Origin: Megamerina dolium
Taxonomy: Eukaryota; Arthropoda; Insecta; Diptera; Megamerinidae
Direction: 5' to 3'
Assembly (NCBI GenBank): GCA_963854835.1
Contig: OY978525.1
Coordinates: 97,295,388-97,359,387, forward strand
DNA length: 64,000 nt
A program made the position numbers and the translations under genes. The notes under the pieces are model-generated. The model did no database searches. It was given only the letters and a program-made list of their open reading frames with translations, and had not been told where the DNA came from. This document shows, piece by piece, positions 1 through 12,722 of the stretch (positions are counted from its first letter, which is position 1; the number at the start of each line of letters is the position of its first letter).

Positions 1-672
1 TTTTTTTACCGAAAATCAGCGGATTTAAGCTTTTATATATATATTTTTTTATTCATACGATGGTGTAATAATAAGCCGAATAAAAAGCATAAGAATAGAT
101 ATATTAACATAAATTGAATGGTGGTGTATAAGAAATGACATTAAATTAGATATGACAATAGTTCATCATAGTTGACATTGAATAATTTGAATTTTATAGT
201 CAAAATTTAGGATAAGTTTGCATTTGAAATTGCATTTTTGCAGATTTTTATATAGTTTTTTTTATTGAAAATCCGTGAGAGTACAATATAAAATAATCAA
301 AGACGGAAAGACGTTTTGACAAATATTTGTTTGGGAAATATTTTAAGCAAGTCGATTCTATCTTTGACTATAACTAATTAATAGACAGGATTTTGATTTT
401 TCATAAAACTACATAAGTTTTCATTCAACTCTCTTGATTTCATTTAGTTCACGTTATCACAAGTCTGATGGCAACCCTAGTGATATGGATTCGTGATCAG
501 TGTCGTCTCAATAGTCTATTAAAAGATATCCATCCGCCTGCCTATCATCTGGTTCTGATTCGCACGAAACTTGAACAAATGTTGACATATTTTTAAGAAA
601 TTCAAAAAGAGCTAGGATAAGGAGGCAATTCAAATTTATTCTGGAGACTACTATTGTATATAATATAATTAT
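1..672. other. AT-rich intergenic DNA, no gene seen
   Basis: I see no long open frame, splice-bounded exon or recognisable element. The stretch around 480-600 (TCGTCTCAATAG, CTGGTTCTGATTCGCACG) recurs in diverged form at about 2276-2370, so it is probably part of an interspersed repeat too old to name. Confidence 0.5.
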
Positions 673-1011
673 GACACTTTTAGGCTCCGAAGGGCCGTTT
701 GACTGAGCTTCTCTTGCAGTAGTGTTTTGCGCGTTTTACAACTTGGACAGTAAAAGAAGGGACTTACTTATATAAGCCGAATGGCAGAACTCTTGTGACA
801 TCCCTTTTTCTGAGCTTTGTCACAGAACACTTTTAGAAGCATTTTCATGGCAAATTGTAACTGCCGGAAGAATTTCAAATTGCTTGTCGACAGGTGAGTA
901 GCGTTCGAAAGAAAAATCATTGCGATATTGATGTTGTGCTTCAGCTGGGTATTGAACCAACGACCAACCGATTAGAGGGCCAACACACTAACCACCAAGC
1001 TACGGCATCCA
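673..1011 (-). mobile_element. tRNA-derived SINE, near full length
   Basis: Read on the minus strand, the element begins at about 1011 with a tRNA-like head. It has an A-box-like TAGCTTGGTGG and a B-box-like GGTTCAATACC, the two parts of an internal RNA polymerase III promoter. A non-tRNA body follows, with motifs shared by the copies near 12.5 and 48.5 kb: TTTCTTTCGAACG, the GACAAGCAATT block, and CACAAAGCTCAGAAAAAG. The tail ends near GTGTCATAATTATATTAT. No open frame is present, as expected for a SINE, which relies on LINE machinery in trans. The family name is not known to me. Confidence 0.7.
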
Positions 1012-2517
1012 CATACTACTATTGTGGTGGGTAATAATTTTATAAGAAATGGGCGAGCCACACCTACTGTTTATTGTAGTTTTATGTACATATGTATATT
1101 CCCTTTGTTATCTATTGTTCTGTTAGTATGGTAACTTCTGTTGCTCCTGTCACAAAGCGTTATGTCCGAACCATTGCCAAAAGTTGCATTTGTGTTCAAG
1201 ATGCATAAATAAAAAATATTTCTTAATATTTTTTGTTTATTTATTTATTTATTTTTTATTTTTTATTTATGCATTCGGATTTTTAATTTGAGTTAAAATA
1301 TTTACATATATTAATAATTTTTCTTCAATAGAGAATTATGGCCTCATTTGAAACAGGGAAGTAATGTTAAGTTCATTTAAAATGTATTTTAATCTAACAA
1401 AATATAGGAATATAGATATGTACATGTATACAAATATATCTACATACCTATGTACATCTCTTCTTTCTTGTCCTGTACTTTGCTATTTCAATATCTTTTA
1501 TTGTAGAAATATTATGACATAGAAAATTTAAATCAATCAATCTTCATACTCGTAGTCTTTATGTTATGTCTTCCTATGTGTGCACACACACATTCCAAAA
1601 TAAATGTGATGGTATCGATATCAGCCGATAGAAAATTGTATATAAACTTGTTCAATGCATATACAAATATGTTATGTACTTAAGCAAACACATGTATGTT
1701 TGTACTTGAAAAGAAGCCCTACGATTGTTTATAGCTATTATTAGTTAAAATGCTATGCGACTGTTTACTATAAGTACAACATTTTAAATATAAAAATACA
1801 TAAATGTTGATACAAGGGTAGTAGGGGCAACAGTGTATTTAGTATGTATAATACAATATAATAGTGATACCCCTTAAATAAATTTTAAATATTTATGAGC
1901 TATTGAAAAAATTACAAATTGTTAATTAATTAAATTAAAAGTAGAAGTACACACTTTGGGATGGATAAATGAAATCATGTTATTTTTAAAATGATTTATA
2001 TTCAGTTCAATTTTAATGAATGCCTGACAGACAATAAAATCAATGCAATATAAAAATCTACAACATTTCTCTTTCAAATTCAAAATATAGAAGAAATCCC
2101 CAAACTTGACGTTAAATATGGTTAAATAAAAATAATCTCTAAAAACATGGTAATTATTCCATCTCATCTACATGTTTATACCCTGCATGAGTGTATGGTC
2201 TATTCATTTCGGTCAGATATTTGTAACCAATTGAAAAATTCTCCAGAGATATAAAAAAGTGTATATATTCCTGATCAGCGTCGCTAAATAGTATATTCAA
2301 CGATGTCTTTTCGTTTGTCTGTCCTTCCGTCTATCTGTCACCTGGCTGATTCGCACGATATCTTGAACAAATATTAAGCTATTTGGGTACGGATCAGTCA
2401 ATTGCCACGCCCACACAGAGCAATCAAAGTGTCGAACCTGCTTTAATTTATTTAATATACCACCTAGGACAACAATTATGATAAGATTATATTACACTAC
2501 ACTGCTACTATATCATG
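1012..2517. other. AT-rich intergenic DNA
   Basis: This is simple T/A-rich sequence with CATATGTA/TACATA motifs. I found no coding signal. The longest open frame (minus strand, 1922-2167) is low-complexity and unconvincing. Part of 2276-2370 resembles 490-590, suggesting an old repeat. Confidence 0.5.
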
Positions 2518-2590
2518 CTGATAATACCAGACCTGGTCTGATACTACCAGATCTGGTATTATTAGATCAGATCAGGTCTGGTATTATCAG
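2518..2590. repeat. Nested palindrome (foldback) with 18-bp arms
   Basis: CTGATAATACCAGACCTG (2518-2535) is the exact reverse complement of 2573-2590. The loop itself contains a perfect 14-bp palindrome, TACCAGATCTGGTA (2545-2558), and further GATC/CTGGT pieces. This is probably the core of a short foldback element or cruciform-forming repeat. Next to it, 2608-2690 repeats ACACACCCA/ACACACCTA units. No function can be assigned. Confidence 0.75.
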
Positions 2591-5589
2591 AACAGATCAT
2601 CCTAGACACACACCCATTATCTAATAAAATACCCCAGGCACACACCCACAACACAAATAATAACCTGGACACACACCTATTACGTCATTGATCCTCTGAT
2701 CCTCTGTTCCAAAAACCCCCAATCCTAACTACTTATTTGGTTTCATACAAATTGCAAACACTCTTTTTTTTTGCAAATTTTTTAACTGTATAATTGTTAC
2801 TTTGTATCAAAGAGCGACAATCTGAAGTGAAGCATAAAAATGTGATCTGAAGGAAATTTCTGGAATTCTGATTATACTTATTGGATTTAAGCCAAAGTTT
2901 TTGGACATTTTACTGTTTATCAAAGAATAATAATCATTTTCCTTAAAAGAAACCAAAAAAAAATTAAAAAAAAGGACAAGAGTAGAAAAAAAACATATCT
3001 TTTTGTTTATTACATCCAGTAAAAATATGTATACTATATAGGCACATATGGGCATTTGCTGGGTTACGGATGCATAAAATATGAAAACAACAAATCAAAG
3101 GACGTGATCCACATTTAAATTCTACGTATATTTAAATTGGAAAATTTGGGCACAGTCGAGTGCCCAATTGATTTCAAAAATATTTATTTTTGGAAAATTG
3201 CAAAATTAATTTTAAAAATCTAACCAATCTAATCTAATTAATCTTAATCAATTTATAATCATATAAATAAATAATAAGCATGTGTTCTCCTCCTCAACTA
3301 GGACATTTTAGGTGATCTATTCTCATATACTTACATGCAATTATTTGCATATTTAAGCTTTATTATTAGAAATCATTTTTGATTGACATTTTCTAGGAAA
3401 CTCCCATATATGTACATATATATGTAAGAATATACATACGATATAGGTACCAATATTGTGATAATTTGTTAACGCACATGGCAGATACGCAAATGTTGAT
3501 ATGAGCTATTCGGTGTCAGCCTTGAATATACAACATACGATAAGACTAAATTTATTTGAGAATTTGTAACAACAAAAAACAAACAAAAACACCAAAAAAG
3601 AAAGAAAAAAAAAATACAAAAATCATAAAGTCAACACAGTTCTTGATTTTAGGTATAAAATGTTGCTCATAAAAATAAGAAATATGTTCGCCTGCGATGT
3701 AGTGTAAGGCAGATGATAGTGGGGAGGAAAGAGTTTTGTAGAGATGAAGATAATGATATTTTAAGCATTACTTTACTTTATAACTACATACTAAATTTCG
3801 GAAATCCCAACAATAAAATAATTTAGAGAATTAATTTACAATTGTCATTTTAGTAAAGTATTATGTATATTTGATTAGCAAGCGTTTGTACTCGGCGTGT
3901 GTGTTACCACAAACGTGTGATGATTGTTATTATCATTATTATGTGTAAGATCAAAATTTTGTAAATAAATACATATATAATAGAATTTATAAGAGAAGAT
4001 GGAGTAAGGGAGTAGTCAATAGATTATCGGTACTCTCTGTCATAGTCGTTTAGTCTTGATCGCTTTTGTTCTCTTTCATACTGCTTTCTTAGCTTGCCGA
4101 TGCTCAAGCAAGAAGCATTTATGTATACAATTTTATTTATATCACGCGACATGGATATACTCACACATGCATACATACGTATTTATGTATCTGCGAATAT
4201 AAGCAATATACGTAAATGCAAATATGTATACAAATGTCGGCGACATGTTCCAATTCACATAAACACTTATACGTAGGTATATTTAAAAACATACGCTGAA
4301 ATGAAATCAGAATCGTTTTCTGTTTCGATTTTTTTTTTTTTTTAAATTAATTTTCTTTTTGTTTTCTTTTTATATGAAAACTCTGTGAAAAGTGAAAAAT
4401 ACTTAGATCGCATATACATATTTAAGTATGTATGGTATATCCTACGCCCACATAAGGAATATTTGTACAGGGTGCTGATGGTGGCATCGATGACATTATA
4501 ATGATAGGTGATAGGAAAACAAAGGAAAATTTTAAAGTTGTGTAAATGAAATAAACAAATAAAAATAAAAATATATTTATAAATAAAAAATTTCGCTTAT
4601 TCACCTTTGCTTTGTGCAAAAGATTAGTAGAAGAGATATACATATGTATGTAGCTACATACATAAGAAGCTACATGTATACCATACATATGTAAAAGTAT
4701 ATATTTATGAGTTGTTATTGCATTGTTGAATCAAGTTCTGGTTTATTAATCTGTGTTTTTTTTTCTGCTTTGTCAAATTTCTATTATGATTAAACAATAT
4801 TGTGGCAATAATAATACATACAATATTATAGAAACAAAATATGCATATTTTATATGATATAATTTAATTTGTAGCGAAAGTCATCAAAACAAAAACATTA
4901 AAAAAGTAAAAATAAGTATGTATTTCATACATCCTCGTATTGAAGATAAAGAACGGGCTGTTATTATTGACAACTATAGTGTATAACATATGTACATGCG
5001 CGATAAGCTCATTTCGGAGATATGCATACCACACATACATATACATATAGGGTGTTTTTTGGATGGTTTTGTTGTTGTTTTAAAGTGATATAACTTGCGA
5101 TAGAGATAATACGTTAAAGCAGCTGTGAGTTGTCAAAGTTACAATCCGTCAAGCGTGTTAATTCCTATACATTTTACATAAAACAATATGTATACAATTC
5201 TTGTGGGCACAGGTCTAACACATGCAATGTGGACAAATGAACTAGTCCGCAGTAGTCTACATAATTTAAATGGGTATCAACTGGTGTTAAACTATCTTAT
5301 CTGATTTATAATTGAATTTATTTGTAATTAGTTCATTTTTATTAGTGAAGTTATATTACGAACTATTGACGAATGGTTAATTGACTTTCCATTTTTTTTT
5401 AGATAGATTTAAATGTTTTACACATATAAATATTATATATAAATTGTACATTAGAATATACCTTATTTTTTGAAATTATTTTATCATCACGCATACCATT
5501 CTATATATTTCATTTGACTTCAAAATACACATACAAAAATATGCGTGGTATTTGCAGTTCATGATATTCTAATAATATTTTTCATATGA
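2591..5589. other. AT-rich intergenic DNA
   Basis: No supported gene. It contains homopolymer runs (for example T14 near 4329 and A-rich 3590-3620) and many TACATATGTA-type short palindromes. Short open frames at 2807-3055, 4094-4276 and 4422-4688 are composed of simple sequence. A GGGTGTTTTTTGGATGG segment near 5050 resembles transposon end sequence but has no visible partner. Confidence 0.5.
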
Positions 5590-6190
5590 AAATATAGAAG
5601 CTACTAAACTCATCTCGATTCCCCCGAAATCTGGTTAGCAAAATGGCGCATAAAAGTCAATGAATCAAAGAGCGTACATGTAACCTTCACTCTAAGGCTA
5701 AATACATGTCCCCCACTTAAAATAAATGGCTAATCAGTTCCACAATGTTCCTCAAGAAAGTACTTGGGTATTTACCTCGACAGAAGGCTGATCTGGAACA
5801 ATCACATAGAGGCAAAGAAAACTCAGATCAAGCTAAGAATTAATTAGCTATGGTGCTGAAAGCTCAAAAGCTCAAAGTTGAATCTCGAATACAAAGTGCT
5901 ATTATATAAAGCAATCCTGAAGTCAATCTGGACTTATGGTATTCAGTTATGGGGTACGGCATCTCAAATATCGAAAAATTGCAGCGAATACAATCCAAGT
6001 GCCTGTGAATTATTGTAAACGAGCCTTGGTATATGAGGAACGTTAACATCCATCGAGATTTTAATGTACCCACAATTTCTGAGGAAGTTGTAAAGTCCTG
6101 CAGAAGCTACATTCAAAAATTACACAACCATCCGAATCCACTTGCTAGGCAATGTTGCTGGGCACAGTCCATCGACGACTAACAAGTAAT
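5590..6190 (+). mobile_element. Jockey-clade non-LTR retrotransposon remnant (RT C-terminus)
   Basis: Broken plus-strand frames read through the end of a jockey-type reverse transcriptase. In order they show a KVNESKSVHVTFTLR-like stretch (about 5660), KYLGIYLDRRLIWNNHI (about 5760-5810), then an alpha-helical KLNLEYKVLLYKAIL block. Next comes the clade-typical SIWTYGIQLWGTA (about 5920-5960) and a SNIEKLQRIQSKCL segment. After it are remnants of the NEPWYMRN and NIHRDFNVPTI motifs. Frameshifts and stops interrupt it, and no upstream endonuclease or catalytic RT core is present. It is therefore a 5'-truncated, dead copy. Jockey clade is a judgement from the IWTYGIQLWG signature; the exact family is unknown. 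Confidence 0.75.
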
Positions 6191-6286
6191 GACACATTGA
6201 ATACGCTGTGTAATTGCTAAACCTTTGCTATATCAAAAGCTTGCAATTTCAAAGACAAATACTTAAACCAAGTACAGCAGTGATTA

Positions 6287-6521
6287 CATGGCGTAGCTCA
6301 GTGGTTAGTTCGTTGGTTTCTGATCTGTAGGTCGGGGTTCAATATCCAGCTGAAATGAAAGCTCTGTGGCAAAGCTCAGAAAAAGTGACGTCACAAAGGT
6401 TCTGCAGTTCAGAACCGACAAATGTACGTAGGTCCCTTCTAATACTGTCAAAATTTAGCACCCACAACAGTGGTGGAAGAAAAGCTAGGTCAAAGGGCCA
6501 TTCGGTGCTTATAGGTGTCAC
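6287..6521 (+). mobile_element. tRNA-derived SINE, internally deleted
   Basis: The head carries GCGTAGCTCAGTGGTTAG (A box) and GGGGTTCAATATCC (B box). The sequence then jumps to the AAAGCTCTGTGGCAAAGCTC block, skipping the usual middle section with the CGAACGGTATCCACCTGCC motif. It continues through AGGTCCCTTCTAATACTGTC and CAACAGTGGTGGAAGAAAAGC to a GGTGTCAC-like tail. It is the same family as the copies at 673, 12415 and 48381 but a shorter form. Confidence 0.7.
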
Positions 6522-8640
6522 TGAAAATAAAAACTCACAAGCACACAAGAATTCAGGAACATTTGCGTTGATTGAAAAAAGGCATTTTTTAACGAAAACA
6601 TCCCTAATAATTATTTTAAATTACTAATTAAATGATAAACAATTTTAATAAATTATTCTCCTATTTTGTTAATCTAATCTCATTGTCGACAGGGGTTAAC
6701 GCAATGCTAATTAAGTAATATTTTCAAAATAAGTATTTAGGACAAAATACAACAAAAATTAGTGTAAACCGATTAGGAGAAAGTGGGCAAAGATATTGAG
6801 ATATTGTAAACGAAAAAAATTTGTCCACCATTTAAGGTACACTCTATTTTTCATATTGAAATAGATGTGTAAAATACTAAAACAACATAAAGTGCTATAC
6901 TAATAATTTGATAGCCAGTGTACATATGTACATACATATATGTACATATATTTGTACATACGTACGCATATGTGTGAGTGTACAATATGTGAGCATGCCT
7001 ATGCGTCACATGCGTATGACGCAATATTTGATAGAACGACGTAAGAATATGACAGATTTACTTGAAAATCAGTTTACGCACATAAACATATGCTCGAACA
7101 GTTGTATATGGCTTTGCTGATGCTTCAATTGATTTAACATAACGTCCGTTCTATGTTATCGACAAAAATAAAGGATAATCTACATATGGCGATATCCATG
7201 TCGTTTGTGTGAATATACGCATAAAATTGTTTATTATTTTTATTTACAATTTTAGCAAAATCAGCTAAATGTGAGTTTTTACATCGCAACATGAAAGATT
7301 TTTTTTTTTTTCATTAGTTTTTTAATGGTCTTTGATATTTTTTAATAATCAAATTTTTGGTAACAACATGTTGTGAATGTAAACACCCAACAAATTAAAT
7401 TTGATAATGCCTCAGTAATTGTAATTGATTTTATGTATTGTACTATAGCAGTTCATTAATGTAACTCGAACTATAATATGTTGTCTGTGAAAAAAATATT
7501 TTAAATTGCAATTTACAATGTTGAGTTTATCAATTAACTTCCCCTATAATTACCGCCAAATATTGATTTTCGATTTTTATCGTTGTTTCTCGATTATATC
7601 GTTTAAAATTTATTTTTATACGGGAATTCCCTTATTAAAATGATCTGTGTTTTATTAAAAAAATTGTATATGAATCATTTTCTTTTAGTAGTCTGTTGAG
7701 AACTTTTAAAATGAGTAACTAATACAGATTCTGAAATACATATGAGCTATATACATAACTCGTATTAATTATTGGTTGTCAATTGCAAAAACGAGTTAAT
7801 AAAATTGCAGAGTATTACATACTTTTCCTTTCAAAATAGGTAGTTATAAAGTTTTATAGTGTTTTTCGCCTTTTACGTTTTCAGGTTACGTATACGTTTT
7901 ACATATTCTAATTTTAATATTCAATTTTAGCATAAATAAAGAAATAACTATGTAATTTTTCGATTATACGCAATAGCGATTTGTGTAATCGTCAATCGAT
8001 TGTTTCCTTCATTTATCGAGAAGCTAAAAACTTTGATGGGTATATTATACATATATAATAGTATATGTATATAATTTGTTTAAATAACTACTTATATGAT
8101 GTGTGTGTTATTTTCATTTGTTTTTTTAAATTGTGTACACAATTGTATTATAAATACATACGAGATGCAAATTTAACTACGCTAGCTAGAGTATACAAAA
8201 TACGGTCATACTGATTACAAATTAGAAAAACAAAAAGAAAAACAATAAATTTAAATATATTGTACCTACATATGCAAGTACTTACAATCAATTGCAAAAT
8301 AAATCTGAATTTCTATTGTTTTGAAACAAATAGATTATACTTTGGTTAATGAACAAATCAAATCGTCTTAATATTATCAATTTAACATAGATGATTTGAA
8401 GCATGAAATGTAATGAGTGATCCATAAATGTACGTAGTCATTTTAAGTGAGTACAAGCAACAAAAGAAGTTTAGTTTTAGAAAATGAAAGAAAAAAATGT
8501 TGTAAATGATATAATGAAAAAGTTCATAAGAACAATAACTTTTAATACATATAATATCAGGCCTTTCTGGTAGATTGTATGGCTATAGAATTTACGTGGT
8601 ATTTGATTGAAAAACTAAACTATGTACCTATTTTTCATAG

Positions 8641-8799
8641 GCTTCTTTGGAAGCACAGACCACAATAATTGGTGGTACGACAATGCAAGGTCGCGGTTAC
8701 CGTGTCTCTTGGATGAGCATGATTCCAATTCCTTTGGCGCCACAGTTTGATGGTTGTTCTTCGAAGTATTTTGCCTCAGGAATTTGTGAGAAAGAATAG
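8641..8799 (+). CDS. Possible terminal coding exon, unknown protein
   Basis: A good 3' splice-site context precedes position 8641: a CTAAAC branch-like element and a pyrimidine run ending TTTTTCATAG. The next 52 codons are open to a TAG at 8797-8799. The segment has higher GC than its surroundings. The predicted peptide (with GGTTMQGRGYRVSWMSM near its start) matches no family I know. A second plus-strand frame is open for about 38 codons, and a minus-strand frame (8615-8815) is also open, so the reading frame is uncertain. It may instead be part of an unrecognised mobile element. Low confidence. Confidence 0.2.
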   Translation, partial: ASLEAQTTIIGGTTMQGRGYRVSWMSMIPIPLAPQFDGCSSKYFASGICEKE

Positions 8800-8991
8800 A
8801 AAACTTCTCTTTCAATTATTTATTGAGGTTTTTTTGAGTATTTAAAATGAAATATTAATTTTTCGAAATTTCATACTCTTTAATCTTGGGATGTTAAAGA
8901 TTGGGAATTTCAGGGTGGGCAAAGGTAAAAAAAATAAAACAGAAAGTTTGCATTGTGAAGCGTGGTGCTAAATAAATATTTTTTATATCTC

Positions 8992-9120
8992 CAAAGTCGG
9001 TTTCGCTGCCAACAGTGTTTTAGCATCAACATTTTTTTGCGTGGCCGGCCATCGGATGGGCGCTAAGAAATAACCCTTATATGTTCGAAGTCGGCTTCGC
9101 AACAAACAGTAATTTAGCAT
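8992..9120. repeat. Two near-identical 30-mers about 95 bp apart
   Basis: AAAGTCGGTTTCGCTGCCAA (from about 8993) and GAAGTCGGCTTCGCAACAAA (from about 9087) each continue into CAGT...TTTAGCAT. They look like two copies of one unit, either a decayed tandem duplication or the ends of a small repeat. No function assigned. Confidence 0.45.
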
Positions 9121-12100
9121 TAAAGTATTTTTATATTGTTTATATCTGCATTTGGATGCATTAATACTTCTGACATCATTTCTCAATTTCTGAAATTGAC
9201 GAACTCTTCATTATACCTCTTTAAGTATGATTTCTTTACACTTTCCACAAATAATCATCATCAGCAGCAATATAAATATATGGCATTAGCTCTGCATTTG
9301 CCACCATCTTGCGGGTTTTAGCTCGATTCACTAAAATTATTTAAAGTTGTTTTTCTGGTCAATTTCAAATTCCAGAGCGTTGTAACGATTGCTTTCATAC
9401 GAGTCATGCTTAATTTTTCGCAGTACTTTATCGACTTTTCCATGATAGGCGGATCAGAGTGATAAATGTCATCAAAATTAATAGATCAAAAAAGAATTAA
9501 CCATATTTTGGCTGTTTTTGGTATCTTGGTTTTCAATTTATTAATAAAATACGTTTTGTTATTGTGTAACATGCGTCATCTTAGTTTCATTGCTTGGGTT
9601 TGACGAATACATGTGGTTATTGTGGCGTAGTATAAATACGCCTTGTATCAAATGAGCAGCATATCCGATAATTTTTACCTAATCAAATACATATGTATGC
9701 ACTAAGTAAAGGAACATTTTAGGTGATTACAATTTAAATTTAATTTAAATGATTTGTGTAAAAAATTATCACAACAAAATTGTGATTTGCTAAAATATTG
9801 ATTTTATTTAATTAATTTTCTTATTACTACTTGGTACTATTGTTAATATTATTTGTAAATTTTTTATGTACACATGGATACACACACACACACATATATA
9901 TGTATGTATATACTACTAATGCACTGACACACAAAGAATGTATATTATTTGCATATAAGTATGTATATATGTATGCGTTTGTTTGCATCTGCATTGTATA
10001 GTGATAGGGGTTATCTCTTTACATATTCCATTAAGATTGTTATTATTGTTATTTTTCATTTGACGTATTCAGTTACATATTGTACATGTAAATTACGTGT
10101 CCATACACTGAGAGTATGCAGCACATGTTTTATTGATTTCAACAATGAAATCAGAATTTTTCTACTTTCCTACCGATTCCATCGATCGATTGTAATGATC
10201 ACATATGTATCTGTTATTCGTACGAATGTGTCATATTACCAAATATTAAACATTGATATATTTAATTGAATTGATTTACAAAGAAACAGAAAAAAGAAGA
10301 AGAAGAAGAACCGAAAAAATTTCATAAAAAGAAACAAAAGCAAAACACGCAAACAAACACGATTAACACTCTTCACTAAATTGAACTAAATCAATTATTG
10401 TGAATAGTAATTTAAAAACAAACCAACAAAAAAAAACAAATTTAATCAAAACTTCACTTTCTAATTGAAGCAATTTGGTTGCTTTTTTTGTCTTCATGTA
10501 TTTATCATAAATGTAGGTTCTTCCAAATGTATATATGCATGAGCATACATATATACATTTGTATGTATATGTGTAGTAAATATATTGTATATAGTTGTTG
10601 TTTTTATTAGTGATCTCCTCTCTCTGAATTTTAAAACGCCACCATTGACGTGAATAAAGAAAGGCGTTCGTACTTTTATTTTTATTATTTCTACCTACTA
10701 TTTAAGTGTTTTAAAATATTTTATACTTAAAAAAAGGGAATAAGAAAAAAACCAAAATAAAAAATAACAAACAGCAGAAACATTAGAACAAAACAAAAAA
10801 AAAAAATACTCTAAATGAAAAACTGTTTCCGAATGATATTTCTAAAAATACTTTTTGTCATATTTTGATTCTACGAATCTTTTTTTTTTCTCCGTCAATT
10901 TTTAACGCGCGAACATGTGTGCAATAATTGTACATACATATGTATGTATGTGCTTGTGTACATATGTACAATACTTATGTATATATTTTAATAAGAGAAG
11001 TAAGAAAAACCAAAAAAAAAAAAATTAAGTTAAGTCGCACTGTGTTTCCCTTGTGCTCAAGAATGGTAAAAAAATGAATGTTGTAAATAAAAAGAAAATA
11101 TTTTTTAAGCAAAAGAGATTACCTCGACTAACAAAATTCCATAAACTTATTTAAAAAATCTTAATGATTGAAATACACACACCAACATCGTTTATGTGGT
11201 GGCCATAATTTTAGCCGAATAACCGAATATAGCTATAGATTTTATATACTACACTTTTCATATAAAATTAATTATGAAAGGAAATTACGCGCAACAAATC
11301 TAACTAAAATTTACTATTTTTGGCTACAGCTTGTATGAGATAGTGACACTGTGTGTTTACATTTTTTAGTTGTTTACAAATTTTGTCTCTGTTATTCTTA
11401 CTAATAATTGAGTATTAAAATAAAATTTTTGAAACGGCTCGCTAAAATGACAAACGCAATATGAACACTTCAAACATACTTATCTGTGATCTCTTTGAAA
11501 TTGGAAAAAAAAAATATAATAAAATTATCTTCTTACTATCTTTCTTTCTGTTTCGAATTCGTAAATATATCACGTAGTCTCTATTTGTTGGTATTCAAAT
11601 CGTCATAAGAAAAGTCCATGACTTCTGATCGAGTTAAGTTAAAGTGATCAAGTTAGAAGTCATAATATAAGAAGTATTTGGATAGGTACATATATGTACA
11701 TATATATACTAAAGTAACTAGTATACGAGTATATAGGTATTATTGTATGAGTTTGCGTAGCGTGTTTGGTTGACTGATTGTATTTACAGGTATAAAATTA
11801 ATATATACAAATGGATAGATGATATGTGTGTATGTTTCCATATATTTATATCTGTACTATGTACATATATGTATATCATGTAGAAGTGGAAAATTCCAAT
11901 TGAAAGTACTTGAACAATTGCAAGTAAAACGCCTTTTCTAAGTTGAGAATTGAAATTTTCCAATTTAAAGAAACTAAAATGTTTGAATGTATGCAAAAAT
12001 TATTGAAATATATCCATAAATATCTATATGCATACATATGCACATATGTTTGATGTATGATAAACCTTAGAGGTATAGGAGAGAAATATCCTCAAGCACA

Positions 12101-12414
12101 CTTATCCCATTATATTCGTATGTATACATATGTATAGAAAAAGGGATTCGAAAAATACGATTTTGACTTTATGGCAAAAAAATTTCCGATATTAATGTAC
12201 TGCACCATATACTACATGGGGTGATAAGTCTTAGAGCTAACAAAGAAAATGTAGTTTTACTTAACAACATTTATTGTTCAATATATATCTCTTCTAGTTT
12301 GACGCTTTCTAATTTGATTTCTTTATTCAAATTGTCGAATAATTATGACTAATAATCTCCTGTTATGGTTTTTATTTTTTCTTCTGGTCAACTTTCATAT
12401 ATTGTTTTTTTTTT

Positions 12415-12722
12415 GCCTAACTTCTCTTCCAGTGTTGTGCGTGTTAAATTTTGAACAATATTAGAAGGGACCTTCTTATATTAGTCGCTTCCGAAAGGCA
12501 AAAACCTTTGTAATATGACTTTTTTGAGCATTGACACAAAGCTCTTTTAGAAATGTGTTCATGATAAATTATTACTGCCTGAAAAATTGCCCATTGCTTG
12601 CCGATAGGCGGATACCGTTCGAAAGAACGACATTAAAGTTGTACTTTAGGCGGGAATTGAACCCACAGTCAGTTAGTGCGTTGATCAGAAACCAACGCAC
12701 TAACCACTGCGCTACGGCTCCC
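12415..12722 (-). mobile_element. tRNA-derived SINE, near full length
   Basis: On the minus strand it starts at about 12722 with GGGAGCCGTAGCGCAGTGG (A box) and has the B box GGGTTCAATTCCC about 40 nt on. The body then includes TTTCGAACGGTATCCGCCT, GGCAAGCAAT, a CAAAAAAGTCATATTACAAAGG block and GGTCCCTTCTAATATTG. It ends near GGAAGAGAAGTTAGGC. The extra segment between the A and B boxes (a repeat of GTTAGTGCG in inverted sense) can pair with the head and may form an anticodon-arm-like stem. This is among the best-preserved copies in the window. Confidence 0.75.

Larger units (their letters stand above)
6522..12414. other. Long AT-rich intergenic tract
   Basis: No gene can be assembled. Features seen: many TACATATGTA short palindromes, a GAA/AAG run near 10288-10309, several poly(A)/(T) runs, a possible exon at 8641-8799 and a pair of near-duplicate 30-mers at 8992-9120 (both listed separately). 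The 106-codon plus-strand frame at 9949-10269 has the composition of translated simple sequence and no homology that I recognise. Confidence 0.45.

Noticed and set aside
12660..12722. Possible true tRNA gene on the minus strand
   Set aside because: A and B boxes are present, but an acceptor stem cannot be closed, and the sequence continues into the shared SINE body found at seven other places.
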